Source of the DNA: Hufsiella ginkgonis
Lineage (GTDB): Bacteria; Bacteroidota; Bacteroidia; Sphingobacteriales; Sphingobacteriaceae
NCBI RefSeq assembly: GCF_009834915.1
Contig: NZ_WVHS01000001.1
Location: 124,001 to 188,000, forward strand
DNA length: 64,000 nt
Direction of reading: 5' to 3'
The notes below the pieces were generated by a model. That model searched no databases. It saw only the letters and a program-made list of their open reading frames with translations, and was not told where the DNA came from. Of the stretch, positions 9,755-18,235 are shown piece after piece. Made by a program: the position numbers and the translations under genes. Position 1 is the stretch's first letter. Each line of letters begins with the position of its first letter.

Positions 9755-11371
9755 TTACCAGGTACCGCGGTAGATATGATCCTTTTTTCGTTCCAGCACC
9801 GGTTTGAGCGGAATTTGCAATCCATCGGTTTCTTCGAGCCATTTAAAGAGCTCGATATTCAGCTTTTGGATCAATTGCTGGTATTCGGGCTTTCGGACCA
9901 GGTTGTTCACCTCGTAGGGATCTTTTTTGATGTCGTATAACTGGTTAATATCCCAAATGCCCTGGCTGCGAATAAATTTGTACTGGTCAGTCCGGATCGC
10001 GAACTGCGTGGGCGTTTGCGGAAAATTGCTTTCCCAATAATATTCGTAGCAGAATTGACTTCTCCAGGGAACCTGCCGGCCCTTCAGTAGAGGGAGAAAC
10101 GATACACCTTGCATCTGTGCCGGCTTATTAACCCCTGCCAGTTCGAGGAAGGTCGGGCCGATATCCACGTTCAGGATCATTTGGCCGACCTTCGTCCCAG
10201 GCTTAATAAGGCCAGGACAGCGCGCAAGCATCGGTACGCGCATAGATTCTTCGTAAGCCTGTCGCTTATCGATCAATCCATGCTCGCCGAATGCGAACCC
10301 ATTATCGCCCATATATACTACGAGCGTTTCTTTGTTGAGCCCGTTCTCTTCGAGGTATTTCAATACACGTCCCACGCTTGTATCAATTCCCTGAAGGGTT
10401 TCGAGGTAGTCGATGTAAAACTGGTCGAAATCGGTTTGCCCGTGATACATGTAGTCGACCCCATGCCAGCTGTACCTCTGGGCGCGTACCCATTGCGGAA
10501 TATCTTCGGTATTAAACGTGTACATGGAGCCGTCGGCCCGTTTGCCGCGGGTGTATTGCTTGCTTTTATCCGTCGCGGTAGTAAACATCGATACCGGGTA
10601 TTGGATCTCCACGTCTTTGTAACGCCCTGCATCCCGCTTGGCGGCCTTGAAATCGGCATGAACGGCTTTGTGCGATAAATAGAGGAAGAATGGCTTGTTC
10701 TTATCGCGTTGTTTAAGCCAATCGAGGCTAAGATCGGTAAGAATATCGGTGATATAGGCCGTATCTGGATAATTCACCACCTTACCGTCTATATTCAGCC
10801 GGCAGTTATAATACGTTCCCTGTCCGTTAAAGCTTACCCATCGGTTGAAACCGGGTCGTGGTTCTCCTTCTCCGCCGCCCATGTGCCATTTTCCAAAGAA
10901 ACCCGTTTGGTACCCCGCCTTCTGCATGTACTGCGGAAAGAAAACCAACCCTTTGGGCGCCGCAGTCTCATTGTCGACCACGGTATGCGTGTGCGCGAAC
11001 TGACCGGTAAGGATTGACGCCCGGCTCGGCGAGCACAAGGCGGTAGTTACGAAGGCATTCTGAAGATGTGCGCCTTCGTTAGCCAGGCGATCGAGATTCG
11101 GTGTCTTTAAACCGGGAACTTTCCCGGTAAATCCCATAAAGTCGTACCGATGATCATCTGAAAGAATAAAGATGATATTTCGCGGTTTCGTCCCGGGAAT
11201 GGGTTTATAAAAAAGCTGCGGCACCTGGGCCGCCAGGTAACCTGGCACGACCAGGAGCAACAGTGCCGGGAGCAAAAGAGCTTTTTTGCAAAAACCGAGG
11301 GATTTCACCATTTCGGCCTGCAGCACCGAAGGCAAATTGCCCCATTCGCGGCTAGTATACCTTGTGGACAT
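9755..11371 (-). CDS. Type I (formylglycine) sulfatase
   Basis: Periplasmic or surface sulfatase that hydrolyses sulfate esters on a glycan. The sulfatase signature C-S-P-S-R begins at Cys113, the residue converted to formylglycine by a maturase not encoded here. Metal ligands are visible in ILSDDHRYD (Asp72, Asp73) and in the C-terminal VVYMGDNGFAFGEHGL. GFFGKWHMGG matches the conserved Lys/His block. The hydrophobic segment ALLLPALLLLVVPGYLAAQ is a signal peptide. With the start at 11371 (three bases after the upstream stop) it begins about 30 residues in; the alternative ATG at 11311 gives a more normal signal peptide and 518 residues. It is the last gene of the enzyme operon. Confidence 0.93.
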   Translation of the reverse strand: MSTRYTSREWGNLPSVLQAEMVKSLGFCKKALLLPALLLLVVPGYLAAQVPQLFYKPIPGTKPRNIIFILSDDHRYDFMGFTGKVPGLKTPNLDRLANEGAHLQNAFVTTALCSPSRASILTGQFAHTHTVVDNETAAPKGLVFFPQYMQKAGYQTGFFGKWHMGGGEGEPRPGFNRWVSFNGQGTYYNCRLNIDGKVVNYPDTAYITDILTDLSLDWLKQRDKNKPFFLYLSHKAVHADFKAAKRDAGRYKDVEIQYPVSMFTTATDKSKQYTRGKRADGSMYTFNTEDIPQWVRAQRYSWHGVDYMYHGQTDFDQFYIDYLETLQGIDTSVGRVLKYLEENGLNKETLVVYMGDNGFAFGEHGLIDKRQAYEESMRVPMLARCPGLIKPGTKVGQMILNVDIGPTFLELAGVNKPAQMQGVSFLPLLKGRQVPWRSQFCYEYYWESNFPQTPTQFAIRTDQYKFIRSQGIWDINQLYDIKKDPYEVNNLVRKPEYQQLIQKLNIELFKWLEETDGLQIPLKPVLERKKDHIYRGTW

Positions 11372-11374
11372 AAA

Positions 11375-12784
11375 TTATCGTATGGTTAGTTTAACAAAAG
11401 CGTTTTTAGGTACGTTTATTTGAAAGCCGGAGCCTTTTTTACCTGGAAGAAGCAATTCGCGGCCTAATTCCCGCCCGGTACGGTCGAATCCCCAAACCGC
11501 TGCGACCTGGTTAACCGTCATCCCTTCAATTTTCAGGTCCGCTATAACGCGCTCGGTCTCCTGGTGCTTGTTGATGAGATATATCCACACCGTTTTGCCG
11601 TCGTTGCTCCTTACACTCAGCGTTGTGAGGCGCGTCCCGGTATGCGAATCGGCGACCTGGCTTTGTCCCAGCACGGAACTGAAACTGGAGAACATTCGAT
11701 ACATCTCCAGGGGCTCGTAGGTTTTTTGTGAAGGGTACAATCCGCGTGCGGTCCAATCACTCTGCGGCCAGGATAACGGCCAGAAGCACGACATGAACAA
11801 CCCCGAACGGATATATTGTGTAAACTGCTCGGAAACCATGAGTGCGGCCTCAGCGTGCGTAGGAGCAGCATCTACCGGCGAAGGGCCGATATTCCATTCA
11901 AGCACCACCAGGCGTATGTTCGAAAACCCTTCTTCGGCGAACACTTTTTCCCAGATACCGCGTTGCTGTTCATACGATCCTTTTCCCTGGTGCGTCATCG
12001 CCGGCTCCGAAGTCCAATTTGCGAACGTAGCGTTCCGCCACTTCCAGTACATGTGCACGTCTACATAATCGATGTTCTTTCCCGCTTTTTTCAGCAAGGG
12101 GCGTATATAGGCATCGGTGCGGGGCTGGGTATTGACGATGATCTTGATACCGGGGTCTATTTTCTTCATCGCCGGAACGTAAATATTCACCATGTCGGCA
12201 TACTGCTCCGGTGTATAGGTAAAGTTCGCATCCGGTTGATAAGGCTCGTTGTCGAGGTAGTAATACTTGACTTTTACGCCTTTAGAAATACAGTGCTTCA
12301 TCAAACGAATGGCTTCGTCAACCCCATCCTGCACCCGGTTATACTTCATCCCCGAGCCCATATTAATGCCCACGAGCGCATCAGTTTTATGCTTTTTTAC
12401 CAGCTCAAGGTACTCGTCGATGTCCATGAACGTCGACGGACCGGTATTTTTCGATGCGTCGAATGAAGGGTCCCAGGTATCTTTCCAGCCCTGCCCGGTA
12501 GGACGTTCCCAATGATATTTAGTGACCACCGTTCCCCCGGGATAACGATATTGGCCCACATTCAGACGTCGCATTTCCTCGCCGACTTTCCCGGAGCCGC
12601 TATCCCAGGCCTTGTCGCCCTCGTAACAATATACAATGTTGAAACCCATGAGATTCGGGCTTACCGTCCCCAGCGCTTTCAAAGCATCGACCGTAATGCT
12701 CTCCCGCGCTGTTTGCGCGCAGGCGTTCAAGCCACTCCATAAACTGGAACCACAAAGGATGACAATTAAAAAAAACCGATTCAT
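11375..12784 (-). CDS. Clan GH-A glycoside hydrolase, GH51/GH39-like
   Basis: Secreted retaining glycosidase with a (beta/alpha)8 barrel. A signal peptide (MNRFFLIVILCGSSLWSGLNACAQ) is followed by an N-terminal block GTVSPNLMGFNIVY like that of GH51 arabinofuranosidases. The likely acid/base is Glu180 in LDNEPY and the nucleophile Glu296 in VLEWNIG; the spacing of 116 residues suits clan GH-A. A C-terminal beta-sandwich of about 90 residues (VWIYLINKHQETERV onward) resembles the arabinofuranosidase or GH39 C-terminal domain. The family cannot be fixed by eye: GH51, GH39 and GH79 are all possible. It lies one base from the upstream sulfatase and three bases from the downstream one, so it probably works on the same sulfated glycan. 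Confidence 0.8.
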   Translation of the reverse strand: MNRFFLIVILCGSSLWSGLNACAQTARESITVDALKALGTVSPNLMGFNIVYCYEGDKAWDSGSGKVGEEMRRLNVGQYRYPGGTVVTKYHWERPTGQGWKDTWDPSFDASKNTGPSTFMDIDEYLELVKKHKTDALVGINMGSGMKYNRVQDGVDEAIRLMKHCISKGVKVKYYYLDNEPYQPDANFTYTPEQYADMVNIYVPAMKKIDPGIKIIVNTQPRTDAYIRPLLKKAGKNIDYVDVHMYWKWRNATFANWTSEPAMTHQGKGSYEQQRGIWEKVFAEEGFSNIRLVVLEWNIGPSPVDAAPTHAEAALMVSEQFTQYIRSGLFMSCFWPLSWPQSDWTARGLYPSQKTYEPLEMYRMFSSFSSVLGQSQVADSHTGTRLTTLSVRSNDGKTVWIYLINKHQETERVIADLKIEGMTVNQVAAVWGFDRTGRELGRELLLPGKKGSGFQINVPKNAFVKLTIR

Positions 12785-12785
12785 A

Positions 12786-14336
12786 TCAGTGTTTGGTTGA
12801 TCGTGTGGACGTGCTATTTTTCACATATTGGAGAAATTCGGCAAGTGCCTGTGTTTCGGCAGAACGGGCATCAGCGAGGTTATTCTTTTCGCCAGTGTCG
12901 GTTTTCATGTCGTATAGCTGCGGCGAGGGGTCATTTCCCAGCTCCGTATTTGTAGTGGCCTGAATTTTAGGGCCACGGCTTGGCTCGATATATTTCCAGC
13001 TTCCCCTGATCAGGCTGAGCGTATTGTTGAGCGACTGCTCAATCACATAAGCCCTGGGGGCCGCCTTCCCTGTTAACGCGGCTAGACTGTTGAAGCTATC
13101 GGGAGCTTCTCCTTCGGCAAGCGGCTGACCGGTGAGCGCCGCGAACGATGCAAAGAGATCAACCTGACTGAATAAAGCACCAGCTATCGAGCCCGGTTTT
13201 ATTTTGCCGGGCCACCGTACCAGGAACGGCACGCGCGTGCCCGCTTCGAAAGCGCTGTACTTCCCGCCACGGAAGGTGCCTGCGGGCGCATGCGAGCCTG
13301 CCAGTTCTGCCGCCTGATCCTGGTAACCGTCATCGAGCACCGGACCATTGTCGCTCGTGAATACCAGTAAGGTATTATCGGCTATGCCGAGATCGTCCAG
13401 CGCTTTGAGCACCTCTCCCACGGTCCAATCCAGTTGAAGGATGGCATCGCCGCGGGCGCCCATACCACTCTTGCCGACGAACCGCGAATTGGGCACACGG
13501 GGCACGTGAATATCGTGCGTGGCGAAATAAAGGAAGAAGGGACTTTTCTGGCTATTTTTAATAAAACTGATCGCTTTATGGGTGAATACGTTCGCCATAT
13601 CTTCGTCGATCCAGCGGGCCTTATTTCCACCAGTCATCCACCCGATGCGGCTTACCCCGTTCACGATGGTATTGTCATGACCGTGAGATGGTTTCAATTT
13701 CAGCAGTTCGGGATTCTCCTTGCCGGTGGGATCGTTACCGATTTTGTTCTTATACGAAACGGTGATAGGGTCGGCCGGGTCGAGATCAACAATCCGATGA
13801 TTTTCCAGGTATACACAGGGTACCCGGTCGGCGGTAGCCGGCATTATGAAACAATAGTCAAAGCCGATTTCCAGCGGACCGGGCTTAACGTCCGCATTCC
13901 AGTCCGGACCTTCCGTACCACCCAGTCCAAGATGCCATTTGCCCACTACTGCGGTGCGATATCCAGCTTTCTTCAGCATTCCCGGAAGCGTGGCGGTTCC
14001 CGGCGGGATAAGCAGGCTGGCATCGCCGGGCGCAATACCGGTACCCGATTTTCGCCAGGCGTAGCGCCCGGTGAGCACCGAAAACCTGGATGGGGTGCAA
14101 GTGGCCGAGGTGGCATGGGCATTGGTTAAGCGCAACCCTTGTTTTGCGAGCCGGTCGATGTTAGGCGTTTTTACGCGTGTGGCGCCGTTGGCGCCGATGT
14201 CGCCATAACCGAGATCATCCGTGTAAATAAGGATGATGTTCGGTTTTGCTACCACGCCCGGTTGCGCTTTCATCACGGAAGCGGCACTAACAACAAAAAT
14301 CAGGGCGGCGAAGATGCTGAATCTGTAGTTGATCAT
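12786..14336 (-). CDS. Type I (formylglycine) sulfatase
   Basis: Second sulfatase of PUL 1, 516 residues, and quite different from the first. The active-site signature C-T-P-S-R starts at Cys80. ILIYTDDLGYGD supplies the paired metal aspartates (Asp40, Asp41), VVGKWHLG the Lys/His pair, and LVFTSDNGPV the second metal site. The signal peptide is MINYRFSIFAALIFVVSAASVMKAQ. The overall pattern (YAWRKSGTG, a long insertion around the ENHRIVDLDP segment, DLFASFAALTG) is that of arylsulfatase A-like bacterial sulfatases acting on sulfated sugars; the exact subfamily cannot be assigned by eye. Having two dissimilar sulfatases in one operon suggests that sulfate is removed from two positions or two sugars. 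Confidence 0.93.
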   Translation of the reverse strand: MINYRFSIFAALIFVVSAASVMKAQPGVVAKPNIILIYTDDLGYGDIGANGATRVKTPNIDRLAKQGLRLTNAHATSATCTPSRFSVLTGRYAWRKSGTGIAPGDASLLIPPGTATLPGMLKKAGYRTAVVGKWHLGLGGTEGPDWNADVKPGPLEIGFDYCFIMPATADRVPCVYLENHRIVDLDPADPITVSYKNKIGNDPTGKENPELLKLKPSHGHDNTIVNGVSRIGWMTGGNKARWIDEDMANVFTHKAISFIKNSQKSPFFLYFATHDIHVPRVPNSRFVGKSGMGARGDAILQLDWTVGEVLKALDDLGIADNTLLVFTSDNGPVLDDGYQDQAAELAGSHAPAGTFRGGKYSAFEAGTRVPFLVRWPGKIKPGSIAGALFSQVDLFASFAALTGQPLAEGEAPDSFNSLAALTGKAAPRAYVIEQSLNNTLSLIRGSWKYIEPSRGPKIQATTNTELGNDPSPQLYDMKTDTGEKNNLADARSAETQALAEFLQYVKNSTSTRSTKH

Positions 14337-14422
14337 CGTTTTAAAGACATAGGTTACCCGTTATTCCTTTTCGTTCTGTTGTTATTTTACCAAATTTTCC
14401 GGGGCCGCCAGCGACGCTGCAA

Positions 14423-16612
14423 CTAATTTACCCTGATTTGGGCCCGGACTTTGATCTCTGCCGACGAACTACCGGCAAGAAGCTGGTAGGTACCCTTCTC
14501 CACCTCCCAGGCATGGGTCTTTTCATTCCAGAATGCCAGATCTTCCCAATCGACAGTGAAGGTAACTTTTCCGCTCTGGCCTGCCTTAAGGAAGAGCTTG
14601 GCGTAATCTTTCAATTCTTTTACCGGGCGGTCGACGACGGAATTTGCTTTCTGCACATATAGCTGGGCCACTTCCGCACCATCAGCGGCACCCGTGTTCC
14701 GAAGGCTTAAAGTGAGGGTAACCGGCGTGTTGCGGGTAAGCACCTCGCCGCCTGCCAACAGCGGACCGTACGCAAAAGCGGTATACGAAAGACCGAAACC
14801 AAAAGGAAATTGCGGGGTGATATTCTTTTTCTCAAACCATCGGTAACCTATATAGATGCCTTCACTGTAGTTCACGTCGATTTTCTTGAACTTATCGCTC
14901 ATTTGGCGCGAAAAGCCTTTATCGCCCTGCCAGTAATAGTTGCCGTCGGCCATCTTATTGAAATCTTTAGCAGGGCTGTCGTTAAATTCCTTTTCGATGG
15001 TAAACGGCAGCTTGCCTGAAGGCGTCACTTTCCCGCTGACAATGTTCGCCAGGGCATCGCCGCTGTTTTGCCCGGCATAGTACGCAAACAGCAGACCTTT
15101 TACATCATTAAGCCAAGGCATCGAAAAACCGTTACCACCGGTAAAGATCACTACGACATTCTTATTAAGGGCCGCATACCGGGCCACGAGCTTGTCTGCC
15201 TCGGGCATAGGATAGGCAAAATCCGCCCCTTCGCGAACGTGCTTGGCGATGAAGCAAAGCACCGCATCTGCCGATCTGACCTCGTCGTCTGTTAAATCGG
15301 GTCTATACAGAAGTTTGTCGCCATATACTTTTTGCAAACCCTGAAGGTAGTCTACATGATCGTAACCTTCCACGGCGCCGCTACCTCTTCCAGCGAACAA
15401 CTTCAGCGTTTCCGCCGCGCCAACTACTGCGATTTTCGTCACCTTCGTCGGCGTGAGCGGCAAAATGCGATCATCGTTCTTCAGCAGGGTCATACTCTCT
15501 TCGGCGGTTTTTAGCGAAATGGCAATGTGCTTCCCGAACGTACCGGCAAGACTGGCGTCGCGATAAGGCTTATCATAAAGCCCCGCCTTGAAAAAGGTAT
15601 AGAGATTTTGCCGCACCATGTCGCCGAGCTGCTTTTCGATCTCCGCTTTCTTCTCCGGGTGGGCGGCGATCTCCCTTATTACGTAATCCGCAAATATCTT
15701 GTTATTATCCATCAGCAGGCTATGTCCCGAACCCAGTTCAAGATTTTGCTTGTCGGGCCAGAACTGGCTGCTCGCCCAGTCGCTCATGACGGTTCCTTTA
15801 AAGTTATATTCTTTGCGCAGCACATCGGCTACGAGCGGTTTGTTAGCAGCGCCAGGCCAGCCGTTCACCAGGTTATTTCCGGTCATAACGGCCAATGCTC
15901 CTCCCTTTTTTATGGATGCTTCGTAGGGCGGAAGATAAATCTCGCGAAGTGCCCGTTCGGAGATAACGCTGTTGGCCACATGCCTTGCAAATTCCTGCTC
16001 GTTACCGATGAAGTGTTTGATGGTGGCTACCGTACCTGTTTGTTGCACGCCCTTTACGTAGTTGACAGACAAGCGCGAAACCAGGAACGGATCTTCACCC
16101 ATATACTCGAAATTGCGGCCACCCTCCGAGTTGCGGTAGAGGTTCATGCCCGGGCCAAGCAACACGCCAATGCCATAGGTGCGGCATTCTTCCCCGATGG
16201 CCTGGGCGTAGCGGTAAGCCAGCTGGTCGTTCCAGGTAGCAGCCAGTGCGAGGGTGGAAGGAAAGGCGGTAGTTTTCCCCACCGGGATACAAATATTCTT
16301 GACATGTACGCCCTGCGAAGCGTCGGAAAAATAAATAGGGGCCAGCCCAAGCCTGGGAAGGCCGGGGAAATGCATCTGTTTCCATCCACCGGTGAGCATG
16401 ATCTTCTCTTCCAAAGTAAGCCGCCGCACTACATCGGTGGCGCGCGCCTCGGCAGACGCTTTCGGATCGGTATAAACCGCTCCTGCGGGTAGATTTTTAC
16501 GGAGCGAAATAGGGCTGAAGTCCGCATCGCATAAAGCATAGAGATTATCCTGGGCAGTTGCGGTGCAGAAAGTAGCAAGGGCGAGGCTCGCGATGAAAAA
16601 CATCCGGATCAT
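14423..16612 (-). CDS. Glycoside hydrolase family 3 enzyme (beta-glycosidase)
   Basis: Secreted exo-acting beta-glycosidase, about 729 residues from the proposed start. Domains in order: signal peptide (MIRMFFIASLALATFCTATAQ), GH3 N-terminal barrel with RLTLEEKIMLTGG and the conserved KHFIGNEQE, nucleophile aspartate in TVMSDWASSQ (about residue 278 from this start), GH3 C-terminal alpha/beta domain with the AVVGAAETLKLFAGRGSG segment, and a C-terminal fibronectin III-like domain (LRNTGAADGAEVAQLYV). The open frame extends to 16747 but its first 45 residues look non-coding, and ATG 16612 or 16603 gives a proper signal peptide. It is the first gene of the PUL 1 enzyme operon and would trim oligosaccharides released by the other enzymes. 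Confidence 0.93.
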   Translation of the reverse strand: MIRMFFIASLALATFCTATAQDNLYALCDADFSPISLRKNLPAGAVYTDPKASAEARATDVVRRLTLEEKIMLTGGWKQMHFPGLPRLGLAPIYFSDASQGVHVKNICIPVGKTTAFPSTLALAATWNDQLAYRYAQAIGEECRTYGIGVLLGPGMNLYRNSEGGRNFEYMGEDPFLVSRLSVNYVKGVQQTGTVATIKHFIGNEQEFARHVANSVISERALREIYLPPYEASIKKGGALAVMTGNNLVNGWPGAANKPLVADVLRKEYNFKGTVMSDWASSQFWPDKQNLELGSGHSLLMDNNKIFADYVIREIAAHPEKKAEIEKQLGDMVRQNLYTFFKAGLYDKPYRDASLAGTFGKHIAISLKTAEESMTLLKNDDRILPLTPTKVTKIAVVGAAETLKLFAGRGSGAVEGYDHVDYLQGLQKVYGDKLLYRPDLTDDEVRSADAVLCFIAKHVREGADFAYPMPEADKLVARYAALNKNVVVIFTGGNGFSMPWLNDVKGLLFAYYAGQNSGDALANIVSGKVTPSGKLPFTIEKEFNDSPAKDFNKMADGNYYWQGDKGFSRQMSDKFKKIDVNYSEGIYIGYRWFEKKNITPQFPFGFGLSYTAFAYGPLLAGGEVLTRNTPVTLTLSLRNTGAADGAEVAQLYVQKANSVVDRPVKELKDYAKLFLKAGQSGKVTFTVDWEDLAFWNEKTHAWEVEKGTYQLLAGSSSAEIKVRAQIRVN

Positions 16613-16915
16613 GTAGCTATAAAGTCTGTTAATCCTAAGAGTATATAAAAGGCTGTATATACTAAGCCTTATGACTACAGGAAGCGTTTTCTGAGAAGAC
16701 TGACTTAGCAGTGAAGATATAACAACATCATTGATACCGAATCTCACCCCAACTTTTTTTAAACTTCAACATGATCCGCACACCTGCTTGCATTTCCCGG
16801 AAGATGTAAAGCCTATCCAACATACATTTTTACAAAGTTTACATCTTTATTTACAATTGAAATCGTCCGATCCGAAACATATCAAACTAGATTCGCTGAA
16901 TCAATTTGAAAGGAT
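16613..16915. other. Intergenic region between divergent genes
   Basis: This stretch separates the GH3 gene (minus) from the small secreted protein gene (plus) and must hold both promoters. Its last 46 bases are part of a direct repeat found again at 23269. I saw no clear Bacteroidota consensus promoter; the nearest to a -7 element for the rightward gene is TCAATTTG within the repeat, one mismatch from TAnnTTTG. Confidence 0.5.
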
Positions 16916-16945
16916 ATGAAACATATGAAAAAAGCCATCTATGCG
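16870..16945 (+). repeat. Direct repeat, copy 1 (leader and first codons of the small secreted protein gene)
   Basis: The 76 bases from ATCCGAAACATATCAAAC to GCCATCTATGCG recur at 23269-23343 with two substitutions and one missing A. The copy covers about 46 bases of leader plus the first ten codons of the gene at 16916. The second copy is 6,399 bases downstream in the same orientation. Confidence 0.9.
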
Positions 16946-17503
16946 CTGATCTTACCGCTGGTTGTGGTGAGCGGATTAGTATTTGCTAATCGTGAAAGTA
17001 CAAATGAAACTTCTCCCAAATCCCCCCGAAAGCCGTTTTCTATTGCTGATCGGAAAGCCGGTCTTGAGGCCAGGAAAAAATGGGAGGCTTCTCCTGACGG
17101 TATCAAATTCAAAGAATGGGAGGCATCCCCTGTGGGGAAAAGCGTGCATGCCAGCATGGATAAGATAAGGGAATACGTAAAGGATTCTACCAATATGGAG
17201 GCGGTGATAACCTCTCTTTCTCTTCCGCCGGGATCATTGTTAGGCGGCGTCGGAGTGATGGTCAGGATTAATGGCGAAGCATATATTCTGACTTGTTCTC
17301 CGGATCGGTCTGGCCGGAATGTTACGCAGTTTAACAGGGATCTTCAGCAGTTACATGACCTGAAAGTTAACGACAAAATAGTGGTAAGAGTGCACAGCGT
17401 GGGGTATGCGCCTAAGTATTCATACCCTATCCTGTCGGCTGGCTATGTCGAACAAAATGGCAAAGTGGTTTTTAAACGTACCATTCGCAAGGGCGGTTGC
17501 TGA
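16916..17503 (+). CDS. Small secreted protein of unknown function
   Basis: Not recognised. The 195-residue product has a signal peptide (KKAIYALILPLVVVSGLVFANRES), so it is exported. A charged stretch (residues about 30-75) contains an imperfect internal repeat, KWEASPDGIKF then EWEASPVGKSV. The C-terminal 90 residues look folded and beta-rich, with GVGVMVRINGEAYILTCSPD and DLKVNDKIVVRVHSVGYAP; the second part could be a small OB or SH3-like barrel, but that is only an impression. Two possible ATG starts exist, 16916 and 16925. It stands alone, with no partner gene in the same direction except a short coding-like remnant. Its leader and first codons are duplicated at 23269. Confidence 0.7.
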   Translation: MKHMKKAIYALILPLVVVSGLVFANRESTNETSPKSPRKPFSIADRKAGLEARKKWEASPDGIKFKEWEASPVGKSVHASMDKIREYVKDSTNMEAVITSLSLPPGSLLGGVGVMVRINGEAYILTCSPDRSGRNVTQFNRDLQQLHDLKVNDKIVVRVHSVGYAPKYSYPILSAGYVEQNGKVVFKRTIRKGGC

Positions 17504-17681
17504 GGACTTCCGGTTCAGTGAACCCCGATATCCGAAAAACTATAAGGAGGCCAATCTCTTTACATCTTCTATACAAAAGTGCGATGTGAGCCCGGCGGAG
17601 CTACTGACCAAAGTAGTAAAAACTACTAAAACCATCAAAGTGAGCGAGGATATGAAAAGACTACACCAACGTTTAGGATAA
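17504..17681 (+). pseudogene. Possible coding remnant downstream of the small secreted protein
   Basis: A frame different from that of the preceding gene stays open from 17406 to a stop at 17681 and reads like protein after 17504 (EDFRFSEPRYPKNYKEANLF, then AELLTKVVKTTKTIKVSEDM). No good start codon lies after 17503; a GTG about 96 bases before the stop is the only candidate. It could be the tail of a rearranged gene or a short independent gene. The terminator at 17698 follows directly, which supports it having been a real 3' end. Confidence 0.3.
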
Positions 17682-17697
17682 AGAAGCCATCTGAATC

Positions 17698-17730
17698 AAA
17701 CAAACGGGTCATCACGAGGCCCGTTTGTTT
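17698..17730 (+). terminator. Rho-independent-type terminator hairpin
   Basis: AAACAAACGGG and CCCGTTTGTTT form a perfect 11-bp stem with an 11-nt loop. The 3' arm itself ends in a T-rich GTTTGTTT. It closes the transcription unit that starts at 16916 and insulates it from hipB. Confidence 0.85.
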
Positions 17731-17878
17731 GCATGAATAGCTAGCCGAATGTGTTTTTTATACAAAAAAATCGGCAAATTTTCGATTATCCTATCGAAAC
17801 TTACAACGCTGTACCTTAATATAGCAAACATTGACATATACGGAATCTTACTAATGGGAATAACAAGCATAATGTTCA

Positions 17879-17915
17879 ATATATTAAACAATATTTCTAT
17901 ATTTGATTAATATAT
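17879..17915 (+). promoter_or_regulatory. Probable hipB promoter and operator dyad
   Basis: ATATATTAA (17879-17887) and TTAATATAT (17907-17915) form a perfect 9-bp inverted repeat. Between them lies TATATTTG (17898-17905), an exact match to the Bacteroidota -7 consensus TAnnTTTG, 18 bases before the ATG at 17924. HipB proteins repress their own operon by binding such dyads, so this is the expected autoregulatory site; binding is inferred. Confidence 0.55.
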
Positions 17916-17923
17916 AAAACATT

Positions 17924-18232
17924 ATGAAGCAAACAACCCTTCTTCTTCCTAAGGTTCAGCGGTTGATGAATACCCTCGGAGAGAATATTAAGCTTGCCAG
18001 GCTGCGGCGTAAGATCAGTACGACCCAGTTAGCTGAGCGTGCCGGAATCAGTCGTGCAACACTTTGGCAAATCGAACGAGGGACGCCTTCAGTAAATATG
18101 GGAGCTTATTTCCAGGTACTTTTCTCACTAGGCCTTGAACAGGATTTCTTAAAGCTCGGTGCCGATGATGAGCTGGGCCGCAAGCTCCAGGATGCTGGAT
18201 TAATAACGAAGGAGCGCGCACCTAAAAAGTAA
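17924..18232 (+). CDS. hipB: HipB-type XRE antitoxin
   Basis: Small DNA-binding antitoxin, 102 residues. The Cro/C1-type helix-turn-helix covers residues about 17-75 (LGENIKLARLRRKISTTQL, AERAGISRATLWQIERG, PSVNMGAYFQVLFSLGL). HipB dimers bind operator DNA and hold the HipA kinase inactive. The stop is followed three bases later by the hipA ATG, the classic co-transcribed arrangement. The C-terminal tail (LITKERAPKK) is the part expected to reach into HipA. It belongs to the accessory segment bracketed by the direct repeats. Confidence 0.92.
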   Translation: MKQTTLLLPKVQRLMNTLGENIKLARLRRKISTTQLAERAGISRATLWQIERGTPSVNMGAYFQVLFSLGLEQDFLKLGADDELGRKLQDAGLITKERAPKK

Positions 18233-18235
18233 ATC

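Noticed and set aside
15527-16492. 321-codon open frame antisense to the GH3 gene
   Set aside because: No family similarity, and the opposite strand is a clear GH3 enzyme.
16613-16747. N-terminal extension of the GH3 protein
   Set aside because: The extra 45 residues lack coding character and would put the signal peptide inside the protein; ATG 16612 gives a normal one.
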